Assembly (NCBI GenBank): GCA_963790415.1
Contig: CAWBOK010000003.1
Span: 310,001-374,000 of the forward strand
Source of the DNA: JAJZQZ01 sp963790415
GTDB lineage: Bacteria; Actinomycetota; Thermoleophilia; RBG-16-64-13
Length of the DNA stretch: 64,000 nucleotides
Direction of reading: 5' to 3'
Below the pieces are notes generated by a model that was not told the DNA's origin, ran no database searches, and saw only the letters and a list, made by a program, of their open reading frames with translations. The position numbers and the translations under genes were made by a program. Positions 1-10,741 of the stretch are shown piece by piece (the first letter of the stretch is position 1; each line of letters starts with the position of its first letter).

Positions 1-98
1 TTTCAGCGATGGCCAGTCTACCACGCCTGTGGCCGCCCACCCACAGGTGCCCGGAAGCGACGGTCTTCCGCGCCTTGCGTTCCCCCAGGGGTACCAAG

Positions 99-130
99 CG
101 GAAGGGGCCCGCCGAAGCGGGCCCCTTCCG
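99..130 (-). terminator. Hairpin terminator downstream of the S-layer gene
   Basis: A perfect 14-bp inverted repeat (arms 99-112 and 117-130, loop CGAA) lies about 65 bp beyond the stop codon of the S-layer gene. There is no clear T-run on the minus-strand side, so it is an intrinsic terminator only by position and stem strength. It could also serve a gene entering from the left. Confidence 0.6.
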
Positions 131-195
131 TTCCAACCGGTACGAGTCCGGCTAGCCGATATCCGGGGCTAATCGCCCCATATCCGGTCTAGCGG

Positions 196-3100
196 CTACG
201 GCGCGACAACCGCCGTGTAGGCCACGTCGTACATGTAGTTGGGTTGGTTGTCCGTATTGCTCGTGGCCACGAACTTGACGTACACGCCCTCGTTGAGCAC
301 GAAGGTGTGCGTCGGGCTCGTGCCGATCGCGATGGCGACACCAGTGTAGTCCTGGCTGCCGATCAACACGTTGTTGAGGCGGACCTCGGCCTTTTTACTC
401 ACCAGAGGCATGATGCCACCGAGGGAGTTCTGACCGATTACGCCGTTCCCGAACACCGGGAGTGCCGCAGCAAGGTTCACGTTCGCCTGAGCCGCGGGGA
501 TGTCGAGGTTACCTCCAGCACCCGCAGTGTCGTACAGCACCCAGTCGATGATCGACCTGGCCGACTGAACACCGGAGATCGGCTCGGTAACCCGGAACCG
601 CTGCACGCCCCAGTCACCCTGCACCTGAGTCCAGGAGTAGGTGGCTTTGCCGTCAATGCCGGTCGTGATAGCACCGACAACGTTCGGCTGGTTCGTCAGC
701 ACGCCTTCGAGCATATCCGAGGAGATGTCAAGCGTGACGTTCGGCATCACGAATCCGAACTGGTCGAGAACGGTGGCCACGATCGACTGAGTTTCCAGGC
801 CGGCGATGGTAACAGCGCTGGTCGGAGACAGAGTGATGGTGGTTACCTCGGGAGCTTCCCAGACCTTGTGGACCTGGTATTCCCACATCGGGGCCTTGTC
901 GGTAACCAGGCCGTCAGCCGGAGCGTAGACCAGGACCTTGACGATCGACTTGTAGTGTTCGCCCGGGTAGTTCTCGAGCATCTCGGCCAGCTGCAGGTCT
1001 ACGTGCGAACCGGTCAGCAGGTTCGGGTAGACGTCGCCGTAGGTGGCCGGCTGCGCGGAACCATTCCCATCTTCCCACGTGAGGACCGGACGGAAGTAGC
1101 CGTCACGCGTCCAAGTCTTGGCGCCGTCGGTCAGGAGACCGGCGTAGTAGTCGGTACCGATGTCGTCTTCGCCGACCCACTTGCCGTAGTCATCGGACCC
1201 CATGCCGCGCCCAAGGGCGAGGCCGTAGTCCTCGAAGTACGGGCCGTCTTTCGGCGGGATGTCGGTGAAGTAGTGCTCCCAGTTCCAGGAGTAGTCGGTA
1301 TCCGTGAGATCGTCCCACCAGAAGAAGCCCTGGCCGAAGTCGGTGTTCTTCGTACCGTCGTACCACGGGGCACCCGGCGCGATGTAGCTGGCGCCGAGCC
1401 ACTGGTTGAAGTAGAACGCGTCCGTGCCACCGTCGCCGACGATGGGCGCGTACGGATCGTCTTCAGGCATGGGCTCGTCACTGTCCGGCCGCGTGCCGTT
1501 GGTGTCGTAGTCCATGTCGGTGGTGTCGTCGTAGTTCAGGGTGTCCGCGTCTTCAAAGAACGCGTAGGGCAGGTAGGTCCCCACGGTGCCTTGATGCGGG
1601 CCGAACCAGTTGCCCGGATCTTCGAGGAGGTAAACCACCTCGTAGTCGGGGAGCTCGTTGCCCATCGAGTCATAGACGTGCGTCTCGATGTGGGCCGAGG
1701 CTGGGGCGTAGCCTGTTTCCGGATTCGAGTACGGGTTTGTTCCCGGGAGGCTGAACCAATCCGGATTCTGCGCGTCGAAGTTCGGATCGAGGACAACGGC
1801 CGGATTGACGACCGCGTCGAGGACCTCGGTGGACTTGCCGTCCTGCCAGTTCGCCACTTCTTCGCCGTCGATGGAGACGACGATCTTGGTAGCGGTGTCG
1901 GCGACCCAGATCTTCTTCGCGTACGCCTTGATCAGCTCACCCATGTTGTGGGGGTTGCCTGCCCAGTCGACCGTCGCGGAGACGGTCTGCGGGCCCTTTT
2001 GGTCGGAGGTGACGACGACGGCCGCTTGACCGTTCGCATCCGTCACTGCCTTCGGAGGAGCAAACGAGCCCACGCTGTCGTGGATATCATCCTCGGTGAA
2101 GTACTTGCCGAGGTAGTTCTCCTCGAGAGCGAAGGTGACGTCCTTGCCTTCCAGCGGGAGGTAGATACCTGCCGGAGGAACGTCGCCGAGCCAGGTGGTG
2201 TCGCCGACTTCCTCTTTGTAGCCGTCCAGATCCCAGTCGTAGCGGGTGAAGCCGCCAACACCGGAAATGACGAGTTCCTCGCCCTGGGCGATGACTACAG
2301 CGGTACCGCGCTCGAAGACGTTGTCATCAATGACGCCGTCTTCGTCCACGTCGCTAGGCCACATGGGGTAAGCCCCAAGGGGACCCGTTGTGGGGTTCTC
2401 TTCCGAGTTCAGGTACGCATGGCCGATCAGCATGATGCCGCCGAGGTACTCGGCGTCCTTAGCATCGAAGATGCCGTCATAGGACGAGCCGGCCGCGTCG
2501 GTGTCGATGAACGGGGTCTGGTTGTAGTAGACCCACCAGTCGACCCAGTCGTTGTACCAGGTCGGAGTCCAGTTGTCACCCTGGTATTCCAACTCCAGAT
2601 AGGGATCGTACTCGAGCTTGAGGCCCATCACGTTCAGAGTGAACGTGTGATCCGTGCCCACCGTGTTGGTGGCAAGGGCTTCGTTCTTCGGAGCGATCCA
2701 ACCGGAGAAGTCGTTGTGATCGAGGTCGGACGTGGCCATGCCGCTAACGTAGTCGGCGGGCTTGCCGTCGGTGGTGGGATCGTCGAAGGTGGCGACATCA
2801 ACGTCGAAGTACTGCACTTCGGCGGTATAGGCGCCAAATACTGCCCTCGTTGCCACCGATGCCCTTGTCGCGCACCTTGGCATGGACGATCTGCTCGCCC
2901 GGATCAAGCGACTTCACCATGAGGCGCGCCGTGCCGGCCGCGTCGGTGACGTCGATGTCCTTGTTGCCGGCGGGATCATCGGGATCGCTCACCGTGTTGT
3001 CGTCATCGGTGATGAAGTAGCCGATGCCCTGCATGTACCACTCGACCTGCTTGCCCGTGACCGCGTTACCGTACACGTCTTTCAGGGTGCAGGTGAGGGT

Positions 3101-4916
3101 GAACTCCTCACCGACGTTGGCTTCGGTGTAGCCGGGAGTGATGGGAGAGTCGTCCCCACCGATGATGTGGGGGATCCAGGTCTTCCACGCCGTCGCCTGC
3201 GGCAGGGGCTGGTCGTCCCAGTCGGCGAAGTGGACGTCGAACAGGTCGGCGAAGTGGTTGAACAGCTGCCACGGGTACGGGTTGCCCTCGTAGTTGGCCT
3301 GTACGGAGACCGGAGGTCGCGCCCGTCTTCTCGGACGTGATGTCGATGGTGCTGACACCGTCGGCGTCGGTCATCAGCCCATGCGCTCTTGCCGTCGGCG
3401 GCGATCTCGCCGTCTTCGGTCGCGGCGACGATGGTGCCTACGGACGCGACGGCCTCGTCGACCGTGGTTTGGGATCGTCAACCACCGCGAACGGGGCGAT
3501 CTCCCAGAGGACCGGCACGTTGGCCATGGTCCGCGGCTTGTAGCCGTGAGCCATCATGGTCTTCTCGGTGTCGAAGCTCCAGCGGTCGACCATCGCCAAC
3601 GTGTTCACGATGTCGATGAGGGACTGCGGGGCATCGCTGTGGGCGTCGGCGAAGTCGTCGACCCACGCCAGAAGCGCGTCGTAGCTGTCGAAGTCGCTCA
3701 GGTCGAGAGGCAGAGCGTTCTGATACAGAGCGTTGACCGCGTCGAGCACGAAGCCGTACGGCCAGTCCACGCCGTCCATGCTCATCGGCGTCGGCAGGAT
3801 CGCCGCCGGGGAGGACCGCGTTGTACCAGTCGTTGGCGGATGTCGAGAGCGGGCCGGGGCCGAAGACGACCACGCGGGCTTCCCACGTGTGGGTGGTGCC
3901 GACGTTGTTCTGGGCGGTCCGGGTGTCGTCGAGGATGTAGACCTCGTCCAGGGCCACCCAGTACTTGGTGCTCCAGATGGCAGCGACGCCCGGAGCGGCC
4001 GCGGACATGCGCTGGATGCCGACTTCGGTGGAGATCAGGTTGGCGGTCACTTCACCGTTCTCGTCGGTGAGAGCGGCTTCGGGCTGGACGTTGCCCACGT
4101 AGGTCAGGGGCGATCAGGGTGTCGAAGTCGACCAGGACGCCGGAGCCGGCGAGCCGTCGGCCTGGGTCACCTTGTAGGTGTACTGATGCGTCAGACCGAT
4201 CAGGTTCTCGCCTCGTCATCGGACACCAGTTCGATCTTGGCGGGCACCACGGGCTCGGTCATCGGGATGATGTCCAAGGACCGGATGAGCATGGCAGCGC
4301 CTTGGATCCGGGTCATGCTGCGCTTGGGAGCCAGCGTGCCGGAGTTGGTGCCCCAGATGATGCCGAAATCGATGGCGAACGCCATCTCTTTCTGCAGGCT
4401 CGGGCCGACCGCGGCTGCATCCGGGAAGATGCCGATGATGGCGGCTGCGTCGGCGTCGGTGTACATGGTCTCCAGGTCGTAGCCGTTCTGATCGGCCACC
4501 CAGCGGACGATGATAGCCGCCGCTTGTTCGCGGGTGACGATGGCGTTGGGCTCGAATTTGCCGCCGCCGACACCGTTGGTCAGGCCGGCAGCGGTGGCGC
4601 CTTCGATGTACGCAAAGTAGTAGTCGGTCGCCGGTACGTCGGAGTAGGTCGGGGTAGCCGGACTGACCAGGGGGATCTTGTACGCGTCGACGGCCATTTT
4701 CACGAACTGGTTACGGGGCATAGCCGCGTACGGCCGCCACGTGCCGTCCGGGAAACCGTCGGAGATGTTCGCCACTTGCTGCTCGGTGATGCCGTAGTCG
4801 CCCAGGATGCTCAGGCTCAGATCAGTCCACTGAGCAAAGGCGACGCCGACGGCGCCGAGCACGAAGATCAGGGTGAGCACCGCTACCAAGGCGACCTTGA
4901 GGCCACGCTTGTGCAT
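196..4916 (-). CDS. S-layer protein with N-terminal SLH domains and Ig-like repeats (frameshifted in this sequence)
   Basis: Likely the main surface-layer protein, about 1,570 residues when the frames are joined. The start is the ATG at 4916, preceded by AAGGAGA at 4929-4923. A signal peptide follows (MHKRGLKVALVAV..., ending near AFAQW). The first ~230 residues hold SLH repeats (ISDGFPDGTWRPYAAMPRNQ, GGGKFEPNAIVTREQAA, LAPKRSMTRIQGAAMLIRS), which bind pyruvylated wall polymer. The rest is acidic and rich in Asp, Tyr and Trp, with bacterial Ig-like segments (for example TITLSPTSAVTIAG and LTCTLKDVYGNAVTGKQVEW). The coding sense jumps frame at least eight times, near 4207, 4150, 4105, 3795, 3470, 3375, 3305 and 2845, and continues as sensible protein each time. 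That fits sequencing indels better than gene decay. It is the last gene of the minus-strand envelope locus and has its own leader. Confidence 0.85.
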
Positions 4917-5027
4917 GCGATATCTCCTTGAATCTTGATTCGTGTGTGCTTCATATGTTGCGTTCTTGCCGTTCCTACATTGCAATGCGCTGGTAGGTGT
5001 GTAGGAATAAGAACTGTCACCTCCTTT
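4917..5027 (-). promoter_or_regulatory. Structured 5' leader of the S-layer mRNA (SD-like box plus long hairpin)
   Basis: Read on the minus strand, the leader begins with a near-perfect anti-16S box, AAAGGAGGTGA (5027-5017), that has no usable ORF after it. A hairpin follows: outer arms 5014-5009 and 4967-4962 (6 bp), an inner perfect 8-bp arm pair 5007-5000 and 4979-4972, and a 20-nt loop. The true ribosome site AAGGAGA lies at 4929-4923, 6 nt from the ATG. The stretch is more AT-rich than its surroundings. By analogy with leaders of abundant surface proteins it may stabilise the mRNA. An operator is the alternative. Confidence 0.5.
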
Positions 5028-5207
5028 CGCATGTGGTCTCGCCGCCGCGTCTACCGCCGCGGGGCGGAAAGCTCTGGCACGGCCCGCGAAGCTGGCAAGC
5101 GCTTCCGGCCGTTCCAAACGTGGGGAGTGGGACATACGCGGCCTAGGGGACCGCGGGGTCGGTGCGCAGGTGTCGCTGGCTCGCTGCCGTCATGGCGTCG
5201 CGGGCGC

Positions 5208-6158
5208 TCATCGGGGCGGCGCCGCGTAGATGGCGGTGATGCGGGCGCCGTCCGTGTCGGTGCGGGTGTCGAAGCCGAAGACGGCGGTGCGACCTCTGTC
5301 AGGCCGTTCTGCCCGTCGCCCACGTTGTCGATCATCTCGAGGAGCACCCGGACGCCCGTGGAGGTCTCTATGGCGGACACGATACGGGCTGCGGAGGGCC
5401 GCTCCAACAAGCTGATCATGTGGGCGAGATCGGCTCTGTGCGCTCGAGTCCACGTAGGTGTCGACACCCGCGAGGTCGCCGCTCGCTGATCTTTCGCCAA
5501 GCGAGAGGACCACCGTCCGCGCCGAGTCTTCCCGGTCTTCCCAGGTCATGACGGCGTCGCCGGTGGTGGTCGTGGTGTCGGGCTCATCGGTCGTCGTGGT
5601 GCGGGGGCGCACGCTCGCGGGCGGCGAGGTGGGAGTGGGATGGTCGGCGGTGGTCGCGGTGTGGCTCGTGCTCGGTGTCGTGGTGGGCACGGTGGTCACG
5701 GTTGTCACGGGCGCCTCGGTGGTGACCGTAGCGGGTACGCTCGATCCCGTGGTGCCGGGACTCTGCGTGTCTGCGGTGGTTGCGACCACATGTGCGTCTG
5801 TTGTGGAGGAGCCGCCGGCGATCTGATCCTGGTCGCCACCACCGTCGGTGAGGGCGAACATGCCCAGGGTGGCGCCGACCAAGAGGGCCAGTGCCGCGCC
5901 GCCCAGTGCCACCCGGGAGACCGCGCGGCGGGGGCTGCCGGAGAAGGCGCCCCGGGCCTTCTGAGCGCGCACTTCCGTGCGCAGACGGGCGAGGGTGCGT
6001 TCGCGAGGTGCGGCGAAGAGTTCGACGCCGCCGAGTTCTCCGAGCTCCTGCGCCAGAAGGTCGAGCGCCGGATCGTCGTCGAGGAGCGACGAGGCCGGAT
6101 CCGGGAGGGTCTCCTCCCGTCGGGGTCGTCTCACTCTATCGCGCAGGGCGTCAAACAT
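5208..6158 (-). CDS. Membrane anti-sigma-like protein with Thr-rich extracytoplasmic stalk (two compensating frameshifts)
   Basis: About 316 residues, starting at the ATG at 6158. The N-terminal ~80 residues are charged and cytoplasmic. One transmembrane helix follows at about residues 84-106 (VALGGAALALLVGATLGMFA), then a long Thr/Ser/Pro linker, then a C-terminal domain. Between about 5435 and 5300 the protein sense moves to another frame (SLLERPSAARIVSAIETSTG) and then returns to end in ARITAIYAAPPR. It lies 127 bp downstream of an ECF sigma gene. Position and topology suggest a sigma-sequestering or surface-sensing partner, but no recognised anti-sigma zinc motif is visible, so the role is inferred. 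Confidence 0.6.
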   Translation of the reverse strand: MFDALRDRVRRPRREETLPDPASSLLDDDPALDLLAQELGELGGVELFAAPRERTLARLRTEVRAQKARGAFSGSPRRAVSRVALGGAALALLVGATLGMFALTDGGGDQDQIAGGSSTTDAHVVATTADTQSPGTTGSSVPATVTTEAPVTTVTTVPTTTPSTSHTATTADHPTPTSPPASVRPRTTTTDEPDTTTTTGDAVMTWEDREDSARTVVLSLGERSASGDLAGVDTYVDSSAQSRSRPHDQLVGAALRSPYRVRHRDLHGRPGAPRDDRQRGRRAERPDRGRTAVFGFDTRTDTDGARITAIYAAPPR

Positions 6159-6285
6159 GGCTCATCACATACGCCATATTGCCGGGCGGCCCGAAAAGTT
6201 ACGGTGGATCTCGAGATCGGCGGCGGGGCGGCGGGTTGCGCGACGTTGCGCGTGTAACCTGGTCGGCCCTTCGCGAGCAGCCCGG

Positions 6286-6927
6286 TCAGTCCCTGGACCC
6301 CAAGATATCTTTGAGGGTCGCCAGTCCCCGCAGCTGCAGCTGCTTGACGGCGCCCTCGGTCTTGTCCACCGCGGCGGCGGTCTCGGCCAGCGAGAGCGAG
6401 AGAACGTGCCGCAGAAGCACGACCTCGCGCTGACTCTCGGGGAGCATGCGTAGGGCGCTGGCCAACCGCACACGCCGCTCGCGCTCCTGGGCGGTGGCTT
6501 CGGGCCCCGCCGTGTCGGCGATAAGCTCCTCGGCCTGCTCCAAGCCCACCGTCGGCGCGGCCCGTCCGGCCGAGCGATGGTGGTGGGCCACCTGCTTCTG
6601 GGCGATGGAGTACAGCCAGGCGACGAACGGCTTCCCCTTCCACGAGAAGCGCGGCAGATGGCGGACCATGCCCAGGAACACCTGACTGGTGACGTCTTCG
6701 GCCACCGTCGCCGATCCGACTCGAAACAGGGTGTAGCGGTAGACCACCGGGTAGTAGGTGCGGTAGAGGGCCTCTATGGCCCCTTCGTCGCCGGTGCGGG
6801 CCGACTCGACCAACCGGTGCTCCTGCGCGGGGTCGACCAACGCGGCGTCGGCGGCGCCGGAACCCGCGGCGTCGTCAGCGGGCTCAGCAGGAGAAGAGGA
6901 GGATGTCGATGGGCGCGTTCTGCTCAT
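6286..6927 (-). CDS. ECF-type RNA polymerase sigma factor
   Basis: 213 residues. The N-terminal ~30 residues are an Ala/Ser-rich extension. Region 2 is at about 45-115 (YPVVYRYTLFRVGSATVAED, then KGKPFVAWLYSIAQKQVAHH) and region 4 at about 150-210 (LRMLPESQREVVLLRHVLSL with a helix-turn-helix ending in EGAVKQLQLRGLATLKDIL). Both match the ECF sigma-70 family. It sits between the metallopeptidase-SLH gene and the membrane anti-sigma-like gene on the same strand, so it probably controls envelope or S-layer genes. Its target promoter is not evident. Confidence 0.85.
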   Translation of the reverse strand: MSRTRPSTSSSSPAEPADDAAGSGAADAALVDPAQEHRLVESARTGDEGAIEALYRTYYPVVYRYTLFRVGSATVAEDVTSQVFLGMVRHLPRFSWKGKPFVAWLYSIAQKQVAHHHRSAGRAAPTVGLEQAEELIADTAGPEATAQERERRVRLASALRMLPESQREVVLLRHVLSLSLAETAAAVDKTEGAVKQLQLRGLATLKDILGSRD

Positions 6928-7020
6928 GACGGCCCGCCAATCATAGTCGATGTGCGCGCCGTGCTATAGACCGGTGGCCGCCCGTGCCGGATCGGTACGC
7001 TCGACGCGGCGGCATCGAGA

Positions 7021-9040
7021 TTATCCAACAGATTCGCGGTCATCTTGGCCACCTGGCCGCGCGTTGCCGGTTCCCACGGCAGGAAGCGCGTCACGCCCGT
7101 ATGTGTCCATGCTGCCGGAAAGGATGCCGTTGGCGTAGCCTGTCATGGCGTCGGCGTAGAGGGGGCTCCCCGGGCGCACGTCAGCGAACACGGCCTCCGT
7201 GCCGCTGTAGGGCGCGAATGGATGCCCGGCGGCGGCGGCGGTCCGCACGATCATGCGCACCAACTGGATGCGCTTGATCGGATCCCCCGGATGGAACAGC
7301 CCATTGGATCCGAGCACGATGCCCGCGGCGGCGGCCTCCTCCACGTAGTCGAAGGGGTAGGCCATGGGTGCTCCCCCGCCGGCGTAGGTGGGCGGCACGT
7401 CCGCGAAAGTGGGGTCGGTCGAGTGATTCGACGGGCTCGGTGTGAAGTCCCCCGGCTTCCACCACCATCTTGGCGAATTGCTGCCGTTTCACGAGGTCGT
7501 CCGGGTCGGAAGTACCAGAGCCCCGAGGTGAGGGGGATTTCGAACCCGGTCACGATGTCCCGCTCGACCAGAGCCGAGATGAACGAGAAGAAGCGGTGGT
7601 CGCTGCCCACGTCGAGGAACTGGACGCCGTCCGGATCGGCCGACAGGCTGAAGCGCACCGCGTACGAACGGTCGGCCGACTCGGTGCCTCGGGCCCAGAT
7701 CACCAGGGTGTGACGATCGTAGCCGAGCGGCCCGGTCGCCGCGCCCCCGCCGGTGGCGGGAGTCAAGGGCACGTCGGTCACCACCGGCGCGACCAGTCCG
7801 GCCGAGTCCCAGCTCACCAGTCGCACGTGCAGGGGGGCCCGGTCCTCGCCGTCGACCACCACGCGCACGGCGAGCGCGGGGTCGGTGGCAGGCGCGTCGA
7901 GATAGACAGCGGCGTAGTTCTGCACGGTCCCCGCGCCGCTCCACGGCAGGGCGATCTCGTCGGCGCGGGGTTCGATGGACACGTCGAGCGCGCTATATGC
8001 GTATGGTGCAGCCGTGGGAGGGCGCCCGTCGAGGAAGTCGGCGATCACCCAGTCGTCGAAGAGCGACGCGAACGTGTCGAAGGAATCGCGCGCCTCCAAG
8101 ACCGACTCGGATCCCGGCGATGCCGTCCTTGGGTTGGCCCACGAGTTCGCGTACGAACTCGGGACCGAAGCCGATCGACCAGATAGGCCATGAACGCGTA
8201 GCTGGCTCCGTAGTCCTTGTTCTGTTCCGTCCAGACGGTGAGGTTCTTGTTCGACGCGAGCTCGAAGCTGCGCAGCTGCTCTTCGGCGCTCACGCCCATC
8301 CCGCAGGCCAGCTCGGCGTACATGGCGATGCCCTCCTCGACCCAGCGCGCGGCTTTGCCTTCGTACTCGCGGTTCGGGGAAGAATCGTTGAGGTAGTCGC
8401 GGTTGTACAGGATGAGGTGGGCCAGCTCGTGGGCGCACGCCGACTTGGCTTTCTCCGGGTCGGTGAGCAAGCGACCGAGGTTGAGCGTGAACATGTCACG
8501 CCGGTTGGAGCCCGAACTCGACGTGAACGGATCCACGTCCCCGGGATCGAACGCCCCCACTATGTGGGCATCGCCGAAATCGTAGAGCAGGATCACGATG
8601 CGATGCTGCCCGTCGATGCCGGGATCAGGCGCCGGACCCAGCACCTGGGTGAGCGTGGGATAGATCTGGTCGTCGAACGTGTCGCCCACGTCCGAGAGGA
8701 AGGCAGTCGGTAGGGCGCGCCCCTTCTGCCCGTAGATCACCACGTCGTCGCCGACATACACGACGGTCGCCGCCAGATGCAGGTTCTGCTCGGCGCCCCA
8801 ATCGAACACGTTGAACGTCTCGATCTGGCCCAGGATGGGGTCGGGGCGCGGTCTCCGCCCGGGCCGGTCGCCGCGCCGACGAAGACACGCGGCGAGCAGG
8901 CTGCAGAAACCGAGAACGGCCGCCGTCCCGGCGACGCGCCGCGACAGCGATCGCAACCGACGAGTCGCAGGGCGCCGTTCCGACGCGCGACCCCTCGCCA
9001 GTGTGACGCCGACGGCCGTACCGACGGCCGGCCGGATCAT
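7021..9040 (-). CDS. M30-like zinc metallopeptidase lipoprotein with C-terminal SLH domains (frameshifted)
   Basis: The start is the ATG at 9040 (MIRPAVG...), which overlaps the stop of the upstream propeller gene as ATGA. A signal segment ends in a lipobox, SLLAAC. The catalytic part shows HELAHLILYNRD, an HExxH zinc site with a downstream WVEEGIAMYAE that supplies the expected third-ligand Glu. Layout and motif resemble the hyicolysin-like (M30) family. A beta-rich middle region (VWARGTESADRSYAVRFSL) leads to SLH repeats (SGLWYFRPGR..., GLFHPGDPIKRIQLVRMIV). Reading frames change near 8178, 8110, 7490 and 7400, and the protein sense continues through each. Probably a wall-anchored surface protease. 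Confidence 0.75.
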
Positions 9041-10694
9041 CCGGCACCGCCCGGGACCGCCCCGTGCAGAGCGCCGAGCAGGTTGAACACGATGCGGGCG
9101 GTCTGGCCCCGCGTGGCCGGCGTGTACGGCTGGAAGCGCAGGTGACCGTCGGCGCCGGGGATGCCCGAGACGATGCCCGCCTGGTAGGCGGCCATGATGG
9201 TGGGCAGGTCGGGGTCGGTGGACTTGATGTCCCAGAACGGTGACGAACCCGACGGCACCGGCAGCGGAGAACCCACCGCGGTCGCGGCACGCACGGCCAT
9301 GCGCGTGAGTTGTATGCGGGTGACCGGCTGTCGATACGGCTTGAACCGCGGCGGATCGAGGGTCACGCCGGACACGATGCCCGGCGTGAGGCCTCCTGTA
9401 CGTAGTCGAAGGGGTACGTGCCCGTGTCGGCAGGCACGTCGGTGAACGCGCAGAGGCGGTCTCGACCACGTCGGTGTGCAGTCCGAGCGCCGCCACCAGG
9501 ACCTTGGCCAGTTGGGCACGCACCAGGGTGTCGTCAGGCCGGAACACGGTCGCTCCGGCCTGCTGGTAGCCGCCGAGGGCGCCGCGCAGCGCCAGCACAC
9601 GGATCTCCCGGTGGAAACGGTGCTCCAGCGGCACGTCGGCGAACCGGGTACCGCGTCGCCGGCGGACAGCAACGAGACCGTGCCGTCGCCCTGGTTCGCC
9701 ACGGCGAGGATCGCGTCCCCGCTGGGACGGGTCACCCATGCGAGTGCGCCGGGACGCGAACCGACATGCTCGGTGCCGCGGCCGGCGCCGCTGGTCGGCA
9801 TCGTACGTCGCCACTTGGTCGACGGTCTGTAGCGCCGCGAAGAGGTCGCCCGCGGGGGAGAGCCGGAGTCCCTTGGGACTCCCGGCCAATGGCCGACTAT
9901 CGAGAAGCGCGCCCGCGAGGGTCGACCCTGCTGAGCGTCCTGCCCACGAAGTCGCTGACCAGCAACACACCGTCGGCCGCGTCCAGCCGGACGTCGAACG
10001 AGCCTTCACCGGTGTCTCGCGCCCACACTCGGGAGAGAGTCGTGAGATCCACCGCCTCCAATCGGCCCCCGTCGAACCCACCATAGCTGATCACGTAGAG
10101 CCGGCCCGCGGCCGGATCGACGTCCATCTGATAGGGATAGTAGGCGGTCGGCACGGTCGCCACCCGCGAGAGGGATTCGGGATCCAGGAAGGCGACAGCA
10201 TCGGTATGGTGCTCCGTGACGGCCAACAGACCGCCGCGCCCGGGTGCATCGACGAGCAGGACATCCCAGGGCGCGCCGAGCCCCTGCGCGAGCGCTTCGC
10301 GCCGGCCGCTCGCCGTGTCGAACCGATAGACCGCGTCGCCGTAGTACGAGGCCACGTAGAGAGTGGCGCCGTCGGCGCTGAGAGCCAGCCCCACCGGACC
10401 ATCGGGCACCGGGAGACGCCGCTCCACCAACCCCGTAGCCACGTCGACCACGGCCACGGCGCCGCCGGCGAAATCGCTCACATACAGAGTAGCACCCGAC
10501 GCGTCGGCTACCAGGTATTTGGGCTCGCCGCCGACGACGACGGCACCCCGCTCGTGCAATGGCGCGGCGGCCAACGCCGCAGGGGCGGCGGCCAGGAACC
10601 ACGCGACGAGCCCCATCACGACACAGAGGCCCGCCACGGCAGCGGACCGCCGGTGATGTTGCGCGTGATTCGTGTGTGGGCGCAGACGAAGCAT
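9037..10694 (-). CDS. Secreted beta-propeller (YVTN/NHL-like) protein with C-terminal SLH domains (frameshifted)
   Basis: I chose the ATG at 10694; the upstream frame-open TTG has no support. A signal peptide ends near AAAPAALAAAP. Repeats of the type VVGGEPKYLVADASGATLYV, GPVGLALSADGATLYVASYY and PYQMDVDPAAGRLYVISY mark a YVTN/NHL-type propeller over the first ~270 residues. SLH units follow (ATVFRPDDTLVRAQLAKVLV, PPRFKPYRQPVTRIQLTRMA, HLRFQPYTPATRGQTARIVF). Frame jumps occur near 9910, 9800, 9660 and 9420. The stop overlaps the next gene's ATG by 4 nt, so it is translationally coupled to the metallopeptidase. The ligand of the propeller is unknown. Confidence 0.75.
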
Positions 10695-10741
10695 GGGTGT
10701 CAGTATACCGGCACCGCCCCGCGCCAACCGCGCCCCGACCT

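Noticed and set aside
244..2922. An 892-codon open frame on the plus strand opposite the S-layer gene
   Set aside because: Arg/Val/Asp-biased composition, no family features and full antisense overlap with a gene bearing SLH and Ig motifs. High GC content keeps opposite frames open.
196..4916. Programmed ribosomal frameshifting in the S-layer gene
   Set aside because: At least eight shifts without a common slippery sequence, and the same pattern in unrelated neighbouring genes, point to sequence errors.
5018..5020. A leader-peptide ORF starting at the GTG after AAAGGAG in the S-layer leader
   Set aside because: The ribosome box abuts the GTG with no spacing, and the frame runs into the S-layer start without a sensible peptide.
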